DNA of 41,701 bases from Gemmatimonadota bacterium (GCA_025360995.1 JANYBD010000136.1:1-41701); one strand, 5' to 3'; positions 23,190 through 32,664 are shown, numbered from the stretch's first letter. A program made the numbers and translations. The notes: generated from the sequence alone by a model not told the origin.

Positions 23190-25265
23190 ATGACAATGAA
23201 ACAGTTCTGGATATTGGCCGGCGCCGTGGTGTTGGCGGCTGCCCCCGTGACCGCGCAGCAAAAACGCGTCATGACCTTCGACGACTTTTCGGCGATACGT
23301 GCGGTGAGCGATCCGCAGCTCTCGCCCGATGGCACAATGGTGTTGTATGCGGTGCGTACCACCGACGTTGCCGCGAACAAACGCACCACGCGCACATTTG
23401 TCATTGCAGTTTCGGGCGGAACTCCGCGCCAGTTTCCGGATGAAAAAACCATTGCCGTCGAGGCCCGGTGGTCCCGCGATGGCGCGCGGGTGGCATATAC
23501 CACCGGCGGCCAGCTATGGGTGGCAGATGCCAAAGGCGGCAGTGCGAAACAATTGACAAGTCTCTCAGGCGGAGCAAGTGGGCCGGTGTGGTCGGCGACA
23601 GGAGATCGAATTGCATTTGCATCCGGCGTGTATCCGGATTGCCGCGATGATGCCTGCAGCGCTATGAAAGCCAAAGCGGCGAGCGAAAGCAAAGTAAAGG
23701 CACACGTTGCCGACGCGTTGATGTACCGCCATTGGAATGCGTTCGATGATGGCACACGGTCACATCTGTTTGTCGTGTCGCCTGATGGAAGCGATCTTCG
23801 AGATTTAATTCCGAGCGCGCGCTACGATGTTCCGCCTGGACCGTTCGGCGGGAGTGAAGGATATGCGTTCTCGCCCGACGGCCGCGAAGTTGCATATACC
23901 GCGAAAGACGCCGGGCGCACGGAAGCTTGGAGCACCGACGTAAATGTGTATGTGGTCCCAACCTCCGGCGGCCCGAGCACGGTGATCACGGGGGCCAACA
24001 CAGGCAACGATCAGAACCCCGTCTATTCCCCAGACGGCAAATGGATTTTGTATGGTTCGCAGAAGCGCGCCGGCGTTGAGAGCGATCGCTTTCGGTTGAT
24101 GGCATACGACCGCGCCGCGCACGCTTCGCGGGAACTCCTGCCGACCTTCGACCGGTGGGCCGATTCGTACCTGTTCACGCCGGATTCGCGCATCATCGTT
24201 CTTGGCACGTCGGATCGGGGACGCGACCGGTATTTTCGAGTGACGTTCGACGCCGCGGGAAAAGCCGGCGCGCCAGTGCTCATCACCGACGGAATGAATA
24301 ATATTGGCATCACGATGTCGCTTGATGGTCGCACTCTCGCTTGGCAGCGGGACGCGATTGATCATCCGCCGGAAATCTGGACAGGCCAGTTGGGTACGAA
24401 AGCCATTGAAAGTGCGCATGCGGTCACGCACGAGACCGATGCGATGGTATCGCAGTTGATGCTGCATCCCGCCGAAGATTTTTGGTTCCGGGGTGCAAAC
24501 GGCGACAGCGTGCACGGATGGGTGGTGAAGCCACCGCAATATCAGCCCGGCAAAAAGTTTCCGGTGTTGCTGCTGGTGCATGGCGGCCCGGAAGTGCCCT
24601 GGCTCGACGCGTGGGGATCGCGATGGGCGCCGGAAATGTTTGCAGCTGGCGGCTTTGGATTGGTGATGATCAATCCGCGCGGATCACCGGGATACGGGCA
24701 AAAGTTTATCGATGGAATCTCTAAGGACTGGGGCGGCAAGGTTTATATCGACCTCATGAAAGGCCTGGACGCAGCGCTCCTCAAGAATTCCTGGTTGGAT
24801 TCGACGAGGATGGCGGCGGCCGGCGGCTCGTACGGCGGGTACATGGTGAACTGGATGGCCGGCCACACCAACCGCTTCAAGGCACTCGTGTCACATGCTG
24901 GTGTGTTCAATCTGGAGTCCATGCAAGGCGCTACCGAAGAACAGTGGTTTACCGACGCCGAGTTTGGCGGTCCGTGGTGGAAGGACGAAGCGATGGTGAC
25001 GCAGTATCGAAAGTTCTCGCCGCATTTGTATGCGAAGAATTTCAAAACGCCCACTCTGGTCATCGGCGGAGAACTGGACTATCGCGTGCCGTACACGGAG
25101 GGATTGTCACTCTTCACGGCGCTGCAGCGCCAGAACGTTCCGAGCCGGCTTATTGTGTTTCCTGACGAAGGGCATTGGGTATTGAAGCCGCAGAACTCGC
25201 AGCTGTGGTGGAAGGAAGTGCGGGCGTGGTTGACCGACCATGCGGACCCGAAGCCAAAAATGTGA
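23190..25265 (+). CDS. Exported S9-family peptidase (DPP/acylaminoacyl-peptidase type)
   Basis: 691 aa from the ATG at 23190, which has GGAGG directly upstream; the frame is open to 23088 but that part overlaps the previous gene. The signal peptide ends VTA-QQK (residue about 22). The N-terminal two thirds is a beta-propeller with PD40-like repeats (QLSPDGTMVLYA, AFSPDGREVAYT, VYSPDGKWILYG). The C-terminal alpha/beta-hydrolase has S547 (GGSYGGYM), D630 (GGELDYRVPY) and H662 (DEGHWVL), a complete triad. It cleaves dipeptides or blocked residues from peptides in the periplasm, supporting peptide scavenging. Confidence 0.93.
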   Translation: MTMKQFWILAGAVVLAAAPVTAQQKRVMTFDDFSAIRAVSDPQLSPDGTMVLYAVRTTDVAANKRTTRTFVIAVSGGTPRQFPDEKTIAVEARWSRDGARVAYTTGGQLWVADAKGGSAKQLTSLSGGASGPVWSATGDRIAFASGVYPDCRDDACSAMKAKAASESKVKAHVADALMYRHWNAFDDGTRSHLFVVSPDGSDLRDLIPSARYDVPPGPFGGSEGYAFSPDGREVAYTAKDAGRTEAWSTDVNVYVVPTSGGPSTVITGANTGNDQNPVYSPDGKWILYGSQKRAGVESDRFRLMAYDRAAHASRELLPTFDRWADSYLFTPDSRIIVLGTSDRGRDRYFRVTFDAAGKAGAPVLITDGMNNIGITMSLDGRTLAWQRDAIDHPPEIWTGQLGTKAIESAHAVTHETDAMVSQLMLHPAEDFWFRGANGDSVHGWVVKPPQYQPGKKFPVLLLVHGGPEVPWLDAWGSRWAPEMFAAGGFGLVMINPRGSPGYGQKFIDGISKDWGGKVYIDLMKGLDAALLKNSWLDSTRMAAAGGSYGGYMVNWMAGHTNRFKALVSHAGVFNLESMQGATEEQWFTDAEFGGPWWKDEAMVTQYRKFSPHLYAKNFKTPTLVIGGELDYRVPYTEGLSLFTALQRQNVPSRLIVFPDEGHWVLKPQNSQLWWKEVRAWLTDHADPKPKM

Positions 25266-25284
25266 GCGGAGTGGTAACCGGCAC

Positions 25285-26166
25285 ATGACAGCGGCCCAAC
25301 GCCCGATCAGAACACTGCTGGCCGGCCTCGTTGACTATGCCGGGCTCTTTCCGCCGGCGGCGTTGTCAATGCACAATGCCGTTCGCGCATACAATGAGTA
25401 TCGGCACTCCGAGCGATCATGGGCGTTGGGACGGTTCGTCGTGCCGTGCACACGGCTCCGGGAGTTTGCAGAACAGCTCGCGCTGTTACCGGCGGATGGT
25501 GTGGTTTGGGGATTGTCCGTGTTGGGTGATGCGAGCGACCAATCGACAATCGCGCGGTTCAACGACAGCCACGCGAGTCGCGCGGTGATCGAGTCGGTTG
25601 AGGCAAAGGCGGTGTCGGCGGAGGATATTCATGCTCTGGCACCGCTCGCGACGGACTATGAAGTGTATGCGGAAGTTCCGATTTCCGATGACCCGGAGCG
25701 GTTGATTGCGGCAATTGCCGCCCACCCGCCGCTCCGTGCCAAGGTTCGCACCGGTGGCGTGACCGCGGAAGCGTTTCCTAATAGCGTGCAGATCGCGCGT
25801 TTTCTAGCGGCGTGCGCCGCGCATCACGTGACATTCAAAGCTACCGCTGGATTACATCATCCACTGCGAGGCGACTATCGACTGACCTATGACCGCGCGA
25901 GCGCGCATGCCTCAATGTTCGGATTCTTGAATCTCTTTGTGGCGGCCATGCTCCTAAGCGACGGGCTCAGTGAGCCCGAAGCCGTCCTGGCACTCGACGA
26001 TCGCGACCCTCACGCATTCAGTTTTACCGATCAAGGCCTGAGTTGGCACGATCATCAATTGAGTACCGCCACGATCGAATCGGCGCGCCAGCAGTTCGCC
26101 ACGACGTTTGGCTCGTGCTCATTTGTCGAGCCGATGGATGATCTTCATTCTATGGGCCTGCTCTGA
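25285..26166 (+). CDS. Conserved hypothetical protein next to fumarylacetoacetase
   Basis: 293 aa from the ATG at 25285 (frame open from 25240). I do not know a named family. It begins with LLAGLVDYAGLFPPAALSM, has GRFVVPCTRLREFAE, and a late motif FKATAGLHHPLRG with two His that looks catalytic or metal-binding. The strand-helix alternation (ADGVVWGLSVLG, YEVYAEVPIS, AKVRTGG) suggests a TIM-barrel-like fold (inference). No signal peptide or membrane helix. It ends 2 bp before the fahA ATG, so it is almost surely co-transcribed with it and may act in aromatic amino-acid breakdown. Confidence 0.75.
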   Translation: MTAAQRPIRTLLAGLVDYAGLFPPAALSMHNAVRAYNEYRHSERSWALGRFVVPCTRLREFAEQLALLPADGVVWGLSVLGDASDQSTIARFNDSHASRAVIESVEAKAVSAEDIHALAPLATDYEVYAEVPISDDPERLIAAIAAHPPLRAKVRTGGVTAEAFPNSVQIARFLAACAAHHVTFKATAGLHHPLRGDYRLTYDRASAHASMFGFLNLFVAAMLLSDGLSEPEAVLALDDRDPHAFSFTDQGLSWHDHQLSTATIESARQQFATTFGSCSFVEPMDDLHSMGLL

Positions 26167-26168
26167 CC

Positions 26169-27500
26169 ATGACGCAGAACACTATCGATGTGACGCATGA
26201 TCCGGTGCTCCGCTCGTGGGTGGAAAGCGCGAACGACGGCACAACGGATTTTCCAATTCAGAATCTTCCGTTCGGCGTTTTCCGGCACGATTTCGAGGAG
26301 CGATTGCGTATCGGGATCGCGATTGGCGATCAGGTCCTGGACTGTCTGGCCGCGGCGCGCGCCGGCTGTTTCGATGCGCTAGGGCCGATGATAGTTGACA
26401 TGCTGCAGTCGTGGTCGCTCAACGCCTTGATGTCGCTGGGCCGCGATGAAGCTCGTTCTGTGCGCGCCGCAACGAGTCGGCTGTTACGCGCCGACACCGG
26501 CGAGGGCAAGAATGCGGCGACGAAACGCGATTTGCTGCTCGTCCCGATGACCGTCGCCGGAATGATTGTTCCGGCAGAAATCGGTGATTACACCGATTTC
26601 TACGCTTCGGTATTTCACGCCACCAACGTCGGTGCGCTCTTCCGGCCCGACAACCCGCTGCTCCCCAACTACAAGTATGTGCCGATCGGCTACCATGGTC
26701 GTGCGTCCTCGATCGTTGCCAGCGGTACCGCGGTCCGTCGGCCGCTCGGACAAACACGTCCGGACGATTCCGCACCACCGGTGTTCGGACCGTCGAAAGC
26801 ACTGGACTATGAGCTGGAGATTGGAGCGTTTATCTGCGGAGCGAATGCGCTTGGCGACACCGTGCCGATCGGGCGCGCCGAGGAGCGACTCTTTGGCCTG
26901 TGTCTGCTCAACGATTGGTCGGCGCGTGACATTCAGAGTTGGGAATACCAGCCGCTTGGTCCGTTTCTTTCAAAGAACTTCGCGACAACGGTGTCACCGT
27001 GGATCGTGACGATTGACGCGCTTGCGCCATTCCGTGCACCGGCTTTCGTGCGGCCAGTGGGTGATCCGGCTCCGCTGAGATATCTTGCGGACCCGAATGA
27101 TGCGGATCGCGGCGGATTTGACATCTCGCTTGAAGTCCTGCTGCGTACGGCTCGGATGCGCGAGACCGGCGTAGCGGCGGTGCGAATATCGCGTGGTGAT
27201 TTTCGATCTATGTATTGGACGATGGCACAAATGCTGACCCATCATTCAAGCAATGGGTGCAACCTGCGACCGGGTGACTTGCTCGGGAGCGGCACGGTGT
27301 CGGGTCCGGACGCCGGGTCTCGTGGCTGCCTCCTAGAGATGACCCGGCGCGGCGCGGAACCCTTAGCACTGCCGTCAGGCGAGACTCGCACGTTCCTCGA
27401 GGACGGCGATGAAGTAACTTTTCGTGGATGGTGCGAACGCGACGGCGCGGCGCGCATTGGATTCGGCGAGTGCCGAGGCGAAGTCCGTCCGGCCAACTAA
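26169..27500 (+). CDS. fahA: Fumarylacetoacetase
   Basis: 443 aa. Last enzyme of tyrosine/homogentisate degradation, splitting fumarylacetoacetate into fumarate and acetoacetate. By alignment to mouse FAH motifs, D143 (DYTDFY) is a metal ligand, H150 (VFHATN) the catalytic base, E215 and E217 (LDYELEIG) and D249 (NDWSARD) complete the metal site, and K269 (LSKNF) is in the active site. The N-terminal SH3-like domain is present, so this is the full eukaryote-type FAH and not the short FAA-hydrolase family. No other homogentisate genes are in the window. Partner: the conserved gene immediately upstream. Confidence 0.95.
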   Translation: MTQNTIDVTHDPVLRSWVESANDGTTDFPIQNLPFGVFRHDFEERLRIGIAIGDQVLDCLAAARAGCFDALGPMIVDMLQSWSLNALMSLGRDEARSVRAATSRLLRADTGEGKNAATKRDLLLVPMTVAGMIVPAEIGDYTDFYASVFHATNVGALFRPDNPLLPNYKYVPIGYHGRASSIVASGTAVRRPLGQTRPDDSAPPVFGPSKALDYELEIGAFICGANALGDTVPIGRAEERLFGLCLLNDWSARDIQSWEYQPLGPFLSKNFATTVSPWIVTIDALAPFRAPAFVRPVGDPAPLRYLADPNDADRGGFDISLEVLLRTARMRETGVAAVRISRGDFRSMYWTMAQMLTHHSSNGCNLRPGDLLGSGTVSGPDAGSRGCLLEMTRRGAEPLALPSGETRTFLEDGDEVTFRGWCERDGAARIGFGECRGEVRPAN

Positions 27501-27520
27501 TTTCGGGAGCGAGTTGCTAT

Positions 27521-28090
27521 ATGCATGCGATCTGGACCGACTTGATGGTCAGCGGCGTTCCCATTTTGGACAAAGTGGCGCGCACGATTGCCGTGTACCT
27601 CTTTTTGATCGCGGGGCTCAGACTGTTCGGCAAACGCGAACTCGGTCAACTCAACCCGCTCGATTTCATCGTGTTGTTGCTACTTTCCAATACGGTGCAG
27701 AACGCCATCATTGGCCCCGACAATTCGCTTTTTGGCGGCTTGTTCGGGGCCGCCGTGCTATTCGTCATTAATGACTTGTTGGTGCGCTATGCCTATAAGA
27801 ACCGGAAACTGCGCCGTCTTATTGAAGGCCGCGCCGAGGAATTGATTCGTGATGGGCATATCATTCCGGTGTCGCTGCGGCACAACCTTATTACGCGCGA
27901 AGAGTTGCAAGTTGCGGCGCGTAAGCAGGGCATCGAGCATTTGTCTGACGTGCAATGCGCGCGAATCGAAGTCAGTGGCGCGCTGAGCTTTGTGATGCGG
28001 GAGCCTAGCCACATCGATCAAGCACACCTTGAAGTGATGGCGCGACTCGCCTCGATCGAGCAACAGCTGGCTACTGCGCTGGCCAAATAG
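27521..28090 (+). CDS. DUF421 / YetF-family membrane protein
   Basis: 189 aa from the ATG at 27521; codons back to 27428 overlap fahA and look non-coding. Three N-terminal membrane helices (about 19-34, 48-64, 70-88) contain the family signature GKRELGQLNPLDFIVLLLLS. The cytoplasmic C-terminus follows the YetF pattern (RRLIEGRAEELIRDG, then LITREELQVAARKQGI). Its function is poorly known; in Bacillus, relatives sit in spore or stress operons. Here it lies 20 bp after fahA and is probably carried by the same transcript. Confidence 0.88.
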   Translation: MHAIWTDLMVSGVPILDKVARTIAVYLFLIAGLRLFGKRELGQLNPLDFIVLLLLSNTVQNAIIGPDNSLFGGLFGAAVLFVINDLLVRYAYKNRKLRRLIEGRAEELIRDGHIIPVSLRHNLITREELQVAARKQGIEHLSDVQCARIEVSGALSFVMREPSHIDQAHLEVMARLASIEQQLATALAK

Positions 28091-28119
28091 CGCGGTTCTT
28101 CTTTTACCGGACCTGCCGA

Positions 28120-29007
28120 ATGCGTCTTCACCTGATTTTCTCCGCGTTGTTTCTCGCCTCGGCGCTCGGTGCGCAGGCGAGACCGTCGACCGATGTATGG
28201 ATCGTTCCGCTCACCCAGAACGGAGGCGCGATCAAGTTTGGAGAGCCGCGGAACCTTACGCATCGCACGGGCTATGACAACCAGCCGTCATTCACCCCGA
28301 AAGGCGACGCCATTTTGTATACAGTCGTTGGCGCTGATGCCCAAGCCGATATTTGGCGGATGGCACTGCCAAATGGCGTAGCAAAAAATCTTACCAACAC
28401 TCCCGAAAGCGAGTACTCAGCGACGGTCACTCCCGACGGCCAGAGCTATTCGGTGATTCGCGTCGAAGCCGACTCGACCCAACGGCTTTGGCGTTTTCCG
28501 CTCGACGGGCAGGGTTCGCCCACGTTGATCTTGGAGAAGATCAAACCGGTCGGCTATCACCTCTGGGTCGGCGACCACTCGCTGGTGCTGTATGTGCTGG
28601 GTGCGGGTCGCGGACCCGCGACGTTACAGATCGCGGATGATCGCACCGGCACGGCCGAGATCGTTGGTACGAATATTGGCCGGGCACTCGGTAAAGTGCC
28701 CGGGCGCGACGCGGTCACGTTTCAGCAATTGGTCAAGGACAGTGCTACCTGGATTAGCGAACTCGACCTGCGCACAAAACAAACGCGTCGGTTGTTCATG
28801 CCACCGGCTGGCGCAGACTACCATGTATGGACAGCTAGCGGTGCACTGCTCGCGGCAGCTGGCTCGAATATTTACCTGCGAACCGACCACGGATGGGACG
28901 TGGCGGCCGATCTCGCGCCGTGGGGCGTGAAGAACATCACGCGTCTGGCGATCAGCCGGCGCGGTGATTGGCTGGCATTCGTGGCGGAAGACAAACCGAC
29001 GCCATGA
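28120..29007 (+). CDS. Exported TolB-like beta-propeller protein
   Basis: 295 aa. Signal peptide 1-19 (ending ALGA-QA). Repeats of the WD40-like PD40 type: YDNQPSFTPKGDAILYTVV, SEYSATVTPDGQSYSV, and a last blade ISRRGDWLAFVAED. There is no catalytic domain, so it is not an S9 peptidase. It probably acts as a periplasmic binding or scaffold protein. It lies 29 bp after the DUF421 gene. Confidence 0.8.
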   Translation: MRLHLIFSALFLASALGAQARPSTDVWIVPLTQNGGAIKFGEPRNLTHRTGYDNQPSFTPKGDAILYTVVGADAQADIWRMALPNGVAKNLTNTPESEYSATVTPDGQSYSVIRVEADSTQRLWRFPLDGQGSPTLILEKIKPVGYHLWVGDHSLVLYVLGAGRGPATLQIADDRTGTAEIVGTNIGRALGKVPGRDAVTFQQLVKDSATWISELDLRTKQTRRLFMPPAGADYHVWTASGALLAAAGSNIYLRTDHGWDVAADLAPWGVKNITRLAISRRGDWLAFVAEDKPTP

Positions 29008-29106
29008 TCGGGGATTGAAGGCCGAACATTCGGTCGATATGCCGCTCGGCCCTTGTCGCACAGCTGGAACCCGATCATTCTTCGAGCATACCTATCGCCC
29101 ATCCAT

Positions 29107-29580
29107 ATGCCGTCTTCCAAACCGCCCGTTGCGCGTACGTCGCGCCCCAATGTCAATCCGGTACTTGAGTGTGCCGACGCCGTGTTCCGAGCATCGATCG
29201 AAGCGTGCCGGCAACACGAACGTGTTGGTCGCTTGATTGAGAAGGGGGGTAGCGATGAGGAGTTAATGGCGGTGGCCAAGCTGTGCGATTTATGTCAGCA
29301 ACAACTCACCGCGCGCACGGGCGAATACGAAACGGCCGCGGCCGCAGGTCAGGGCAAGATTGACGAGGCCATTTGGCATGCGGCGAATGCCACGTGGCAT
29401 GCGAGCCGCGACTACGCTCGCCGCCATCAGTCGTGCGACGCCGTGGCGGACAAACTTGGCAAGCACACTTCGGAGAAGTTCGGCGAGCTCCATCTAGAAT
29501 ACGAGCTCGAGGCGTCGTCGGTATTGGCGCTGCGGCAAGCAATTGCGGCCTATAAGAAGGTCCGTCCCGAAGCCGAATAA
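29107..29580 (+). CDS. Small helical Cys/His-rich hypothetical protein
   Basis: 157 aa from the ATG at 29107 (frame open from 29053). It is predicted all-helical and probably a four-helix bundle. It has five Cys (22, 34, 60, 63, 110), including a CDLC pair, and several His (37, 91, 98, 107, 120, 129) spaced along helices. This could bind a metal, but no known motif fits and I do not assign a family. No signal peptide. It ends the rightward run and converges on the ABC-F gene 15 bp away. Confidence 0.6.
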   Translation: MPSSKPPVARTSRPNVNPVLECADAVFRASIEACRQHERVGRLIEKGGSDEELMAVAKLCDLCQQQLTARTGEYETAAAAGQGKIDEAIWHAANATWHASRDYARRHQSCDAVADKLGKHTSEKFGELHLEYELEASSVLALRQAIAAYKKVRPEAE

Positions 29581-29595
29581 CTGTGGGGTGATCGT

Positions 29596-31572
29596 CTACT
29601 GCGCTTCGGCCCAGCGCCCCATTGCCGCATCGAGAAGTTTTAACGCGTCTGCCAGCTCTTTGTCGAGTTTGCCGGCGCGTTTTGCGTTGACCGAAGATCC
29701 GTCATAGAGCGCCGGGTCATCGAGTTGCGCGCGCAATTCGGCGGCTCGCGCTTCGAGACGCTGAACATCGGACTCCGCTTGCGCGATCGCCTTCTTCGCG
29801 GCGCGCTTTGCCGAATGATCCTGTTCCTGCGCGGCAGCGTTTTTCTTGGCGCGTGCTTTGTCCTGGCCGCGGCGTGCATCATTGGCCAGTGAATCGGCTG
29901 CCCGCCGGGCGAGAGCGGCATTGGCGCGCTGTTGTTCCCAATCGGCAAACGTTCCGCCGAAGTCGACGAGACGGTCGCCCTCGAACGCCCAGACACGTGT
30001 CGCCAGTTCCCGGAGTAGCGCACGATCGTGGCTCACGAGGAGTACGGTGCCCTCGTAATCTTCGATGGCGTCCTCGATTGCTTCGATCGATTCGACGTCA
30101 AGGTGATTCGTCGGCTCGTCGAGCACTAACAGATTTGCGCGCTGCAGCACGATCACCGCGAGCGCGAGTCGGGCGCGCTCGCCACCGGACAGCGATCGCG
30201 TCGAGCGGAAAACCTCTTCGCCGGAAAAACCAAAGGCCCCGAGATGATTCTGGATTCCACCGCGCGTCCAGAGCGGCCGCAGATCGGCAATGACATCGTA
30301 CAGGCTTTTGTCGAGCGGCAATTGGTCGAGGTCCTGACGGAAGTACGCCGCGTCAACAGATCCGCCTAGTTTGCTTTCTCCGCCATCCGGCGCGCGTTCG
30401 CCCAGGAGCGTCTTGATGAGTGTAGACTTGCCGGCGCCGTTGGGGCCGACGAGCGCGATGATATCGCCGCGATTGACCGTGGCGCTAAAATCGCGCAGCA
30501 GTGTGCGATCGCCCATGCGGAGGGTCAGTCCATCCGTGAGAATTACGCGATCGCCACCGCGCTCGCGGATTTCCAGCCGCAGCGTCATTGCGCCGCTGTC
30601 ACCGGGCGGCGGAGTAAGACGCGGCAGTCGCGCCAGTTTCTTGCGTCGGCCTTTCGCCTGCGCCGTATTCTGGCCGGCAAGGTTACGGCGAATGTAATCT
30701 TCCTCTTTCGCGATCATCTTGCTTTGCTTTTCGACCTGACGCTCGAGGGTCAGGCGCCGTTCGGTGCGTTGTTGCACAAAACTCGAATATCCACCGCGAT
30801 AGGTGTACGCGGTCCCGCCTTCCAAGTGAAGCAGGTGGTCGGCGATCTCGTCGAGAAAGGCACGATCGTGCGAGATCACAATGACGGTTTCGTCAAGCTC
30901 GCGCAGGTAATCCTGTAGCCAGGTCGTGGTCTCGAGATCGAGATGGTTGGTGGGTTCGTCGAGCAGAAGGAGATCGGCGGGCGCAACGAGCTGGGCCGCG
31001 AGGCCAACTCGACCGCGTTCACCGCCGCTCAATGTGGTGAGGAGCTGCGTCTTGGCCTTGTCGGCATCAAAGGCGAGACCCTGCAATACGGCATCTACGC
31101 GCGCATGAAAGGTATAGCCGCCCTCGTGCGCGAAGGTCTCAAGATCGTGTCCGTATTTCTCGAGCTGGGCAGGAGTTGCACGCTCCCCAATTTCGGCGAG
31201 CGCTGCCGCTTGCTCTGCCAACGAGACTTCGAGTTCCAGAACCTCGCGATACGGGAGAGCCGCCGCTTCCCATACGGTTGTGGCGTCGCCAAAATCACGG
31301 TGTTGGTCGAGTAGCGACACCCGGAGCCCCGGTTGTCTGGCCACTGCGCCACGGGTCGGCGTAAGGGCACCAGTAATAATCTTGAAGAGTGACGTCTTGC
31401 CGCTGCCGTTGCGGCCGACCACGCCCCACCGATCACCTTTGCCAACGGTGAAGGTGACGTCGTGGATAAGGGTTGTGGCGCCAAACTCAATGGCGATATC
31501 GGACAGGGAGAGCTGGGTCACAGAGGAAAGATCGCCCGTTGCAGTGAACAATTGGAGTGCTGAGTGCGTCAT
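29596..31572 (-). CDS. ABC-F family ATPase (Uup-like)
   Basis: 658 aa from an ATG at 31572 (a GTG at 31521 is a shorter option, closer to the usual family start). Two ABC cassettes: Walker A GRNGSGKT (53-60) and GPNGAGKST (376-384), signature LSGGE (181-185 and again in the second), DEPTNHLD in both, and the linker of about 80 charged residues between them. A C-terminal coiled-coil extension of about 120 residues (AKKAIAQAESDVQRLEARAA) matches Uup-type proteins. No membrane domain. These proteins act on the ribosome (stalling relief, 50S quality control) and in DNA precise-excision phenotypes. Which of the two dominates here is unknown. Confidence 0.92.
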   Translation of the reverse strand: MTHSALQLFTATGDLSSVTQLSLSDIAIEFGATTLIHDVTFTVGKGDRWGVVGRNGSGKTSLFKIITGALTPTRGAVARQPGLRVSLLDQHRDFGDATTVWEAAALPYREVLELEVSLAEQAAALAEIGERATPAQLEKYGHDLETFAHEGGYTFHARVDAVLQGLAFDADKAKTQLLTTLSGGERGRVGLAAQLVAPADLLLLDEPTNHLDLETTTWLQDYLRELDETVIVISHDRAFLDEIADHLLHLEGGTAYTYRGGYSSFVQQRTERRLTLERQVEKQSKMIAKEEDYIRRNLAGQNTAQAKGRRKKLARLPRLTPPPGDSGAMTLRLEIRERGGDRVILTDGLTLRMGDRTLLRDFSATVNRGDIIALVGPNGAGKSTLIKTLLGERAPDGGESKLGGSVDAAYFRQDLDQLPLDKSLYDVIADLRPLWTRGGIQNHLGAFGFSGEEVFRSTRSLSGGERARLALAVIVLQRANLLVLDEPTNHLDVESIEAIEDAIEDYEGTVLLVSHDRALLRELATRVWAFEGDRLVDFGGTFADWEQQRANAALARRAADSLANDARRGQDKARAKKNAAAQEQDHSAKRAAKKAIAQAESDVQRLEARAAELRAQLDDPALYDGSSVNAKRAGKLDKELADALKLLDAAMGRWAEAQ

Positions 31573-31634
31573 TAAAGGGTGCGGAGGTAGCTTTCATCGC
31601 AGAACGCCATCCCCGAACCGAGTCCGGACCAACC

Positions 31635-32132
31635 ATGTCAGTGCTTCAATCAATCGCGTCCGTCGTAAAGCCGTGGCAGGAACTCTATTCGCACTCGAAA
31701 GTGCTCACAGGCGCGGTCCTCTATGCCCATGTCGGCGGACTGCTGGTGGGCGGCGGGTTTGCGATCGCTTCCGACCGGTCAGCGTTGCGGGCCATCAAAG
31801 GGTCGGCGGCGGAGCGTACACATATGTTGCGTGAGTTTACGGCCGTGCATCGTCCAGTGATTTTGGCATTGACCGTGGTCGTGCTGTCGGGCGTGGCACT
31901 GCTTCTTAGTGACGTAGAAACCTTTCTCGTATCGCCGGTGTATTGGACGAAGATGGGGTTGGTGCTGACGCTCGCGGCCAATGGATGGCTGCTGATGCAA
32001 AGTGAACGACGATTGATCACTGATCCTGCGGACACCAATCGCGCCTGGGTTGCCTTGAGACGCGGTTCAATCGCCAGCATCACCCTTTGGCTAAGCACGG
32101 CGCTTGCCGGCGTCATCCTCGCCAACAGTTGA
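31635..32132 (+). CDS. Four-helix membrane protein, possible haem-binding partner of the Rieske protein
   Basis: 165 aa from the ATG at 31635; the open frame upstream overlaps the ABC-F start. Four membrane helices (about 24-45, 73-92, 103-122, 142-162). H32 (YAHVGGLL) and H72 (AVHRPVIL) lie at or in helices 1 and 2, suitable as axial haem ligands. The layout resembles small cytochrome-b-like membrane proteins. The Rieske gene starts 6 bp after its stop, so the two probably work together in electron transfer. The haem is an inference; the gene could also be a plain membrane anchor. Confidence 0.75.
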   Translation: MSVLQSIASVVKPWQELYSHSKVLTGAVLYAHVGGLLVGGGFAIASDRSALRAIKGSAAERTHMLREFTAVHRPVILALTVVVLSGVALLLSDVETFLVSPVYWTKMGLVLTLAANGWLLMQSERRLITDPADTNRAWVALRRGSIASITLWLSTALAGVILANS

Positions 32133-32137
32133 GAGCT

Positions 32138-32641
32138 ATGCACTCAGGTTCTGATTCAGATACAGCTTGCGGCGGCTGCACAATGGGCCGCCGCGCGTTT
32201 CTGCGCGATACGGCAGTTGCGGCGGCGACGCTCGCCGGCATTTCATCGCTGGCTGGTGCAATGCCGGTGCGCTGGGTGTCGACGATTGCCACTGGCGCGC
32301 GAGAAGTGACTTATGCGGTGCCGGACGCGGACGGCGTCAGTATAGACACGGACAAAGAGGTGATACTCGCGCGCCATGGAAAAAACGTGTATGCGTTCGG
32401 CTTAAGTTGCCCCCATCAGAACACGTCGCTCAAGTGGCAAGCAGGCGATCACCGCTTTCAGTGCCCGAAACATAAATCGAGATACAGCGCGGACGGTGTA
32501 TACATCGAAGGACGTGCGACGCGGTCCATGGATCGCTACGCGGTGCGGCTCGATGGGAAAAACATCGTGGTCAACCTCGACAAACTGTACGAGGAAGACC
32601 AGGACGTCGCGCTGTGGAAAGGGGCTTTTATCGCCGTATAG
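32138..32641 (+). CDS. Tat-exported Rieske [2Fe-2S] protein
   Basis: 167 aa from the ATG at 32138. A twin-arginine signal is at 17-23 (GRRAFLRD) followed by an Ala-rich hydrophobic stretch, so it is folded before export and anchored or released in the periplasm. The cluster ligands are C91 and H93 (SCPHQN) and C109 and H112 (QCPKH). The second box has CPKH where bc1-type Rieske proteins have CPCHG, and the first has CPH where they have CTHLGC, so the disulfide Cys are missing. That normally means a lower-potential or differently partnered Rieske. It pairs with the 4-TM gene upstream; the donor and acceptor are unknown. Confidence 0.9.
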   Translation: MHSGSDSDTACGGCTMGRRAFLRDTAVAAATLAGISSLAGAMPVRWVSTIATGAREVTYAVPDADGVSIDTDKEVILARHGKNVYAFGLSCPHQNTSLKWQAGDHRFQCPKHKSRYSADGVYIEGRATRSMDRYAVRLDGKNIVVNLDKLYEEDQDVALWKGAFIAV

Positions 32642-32664
32642 GCGGTGCCTGCCTACCGGCTGGC

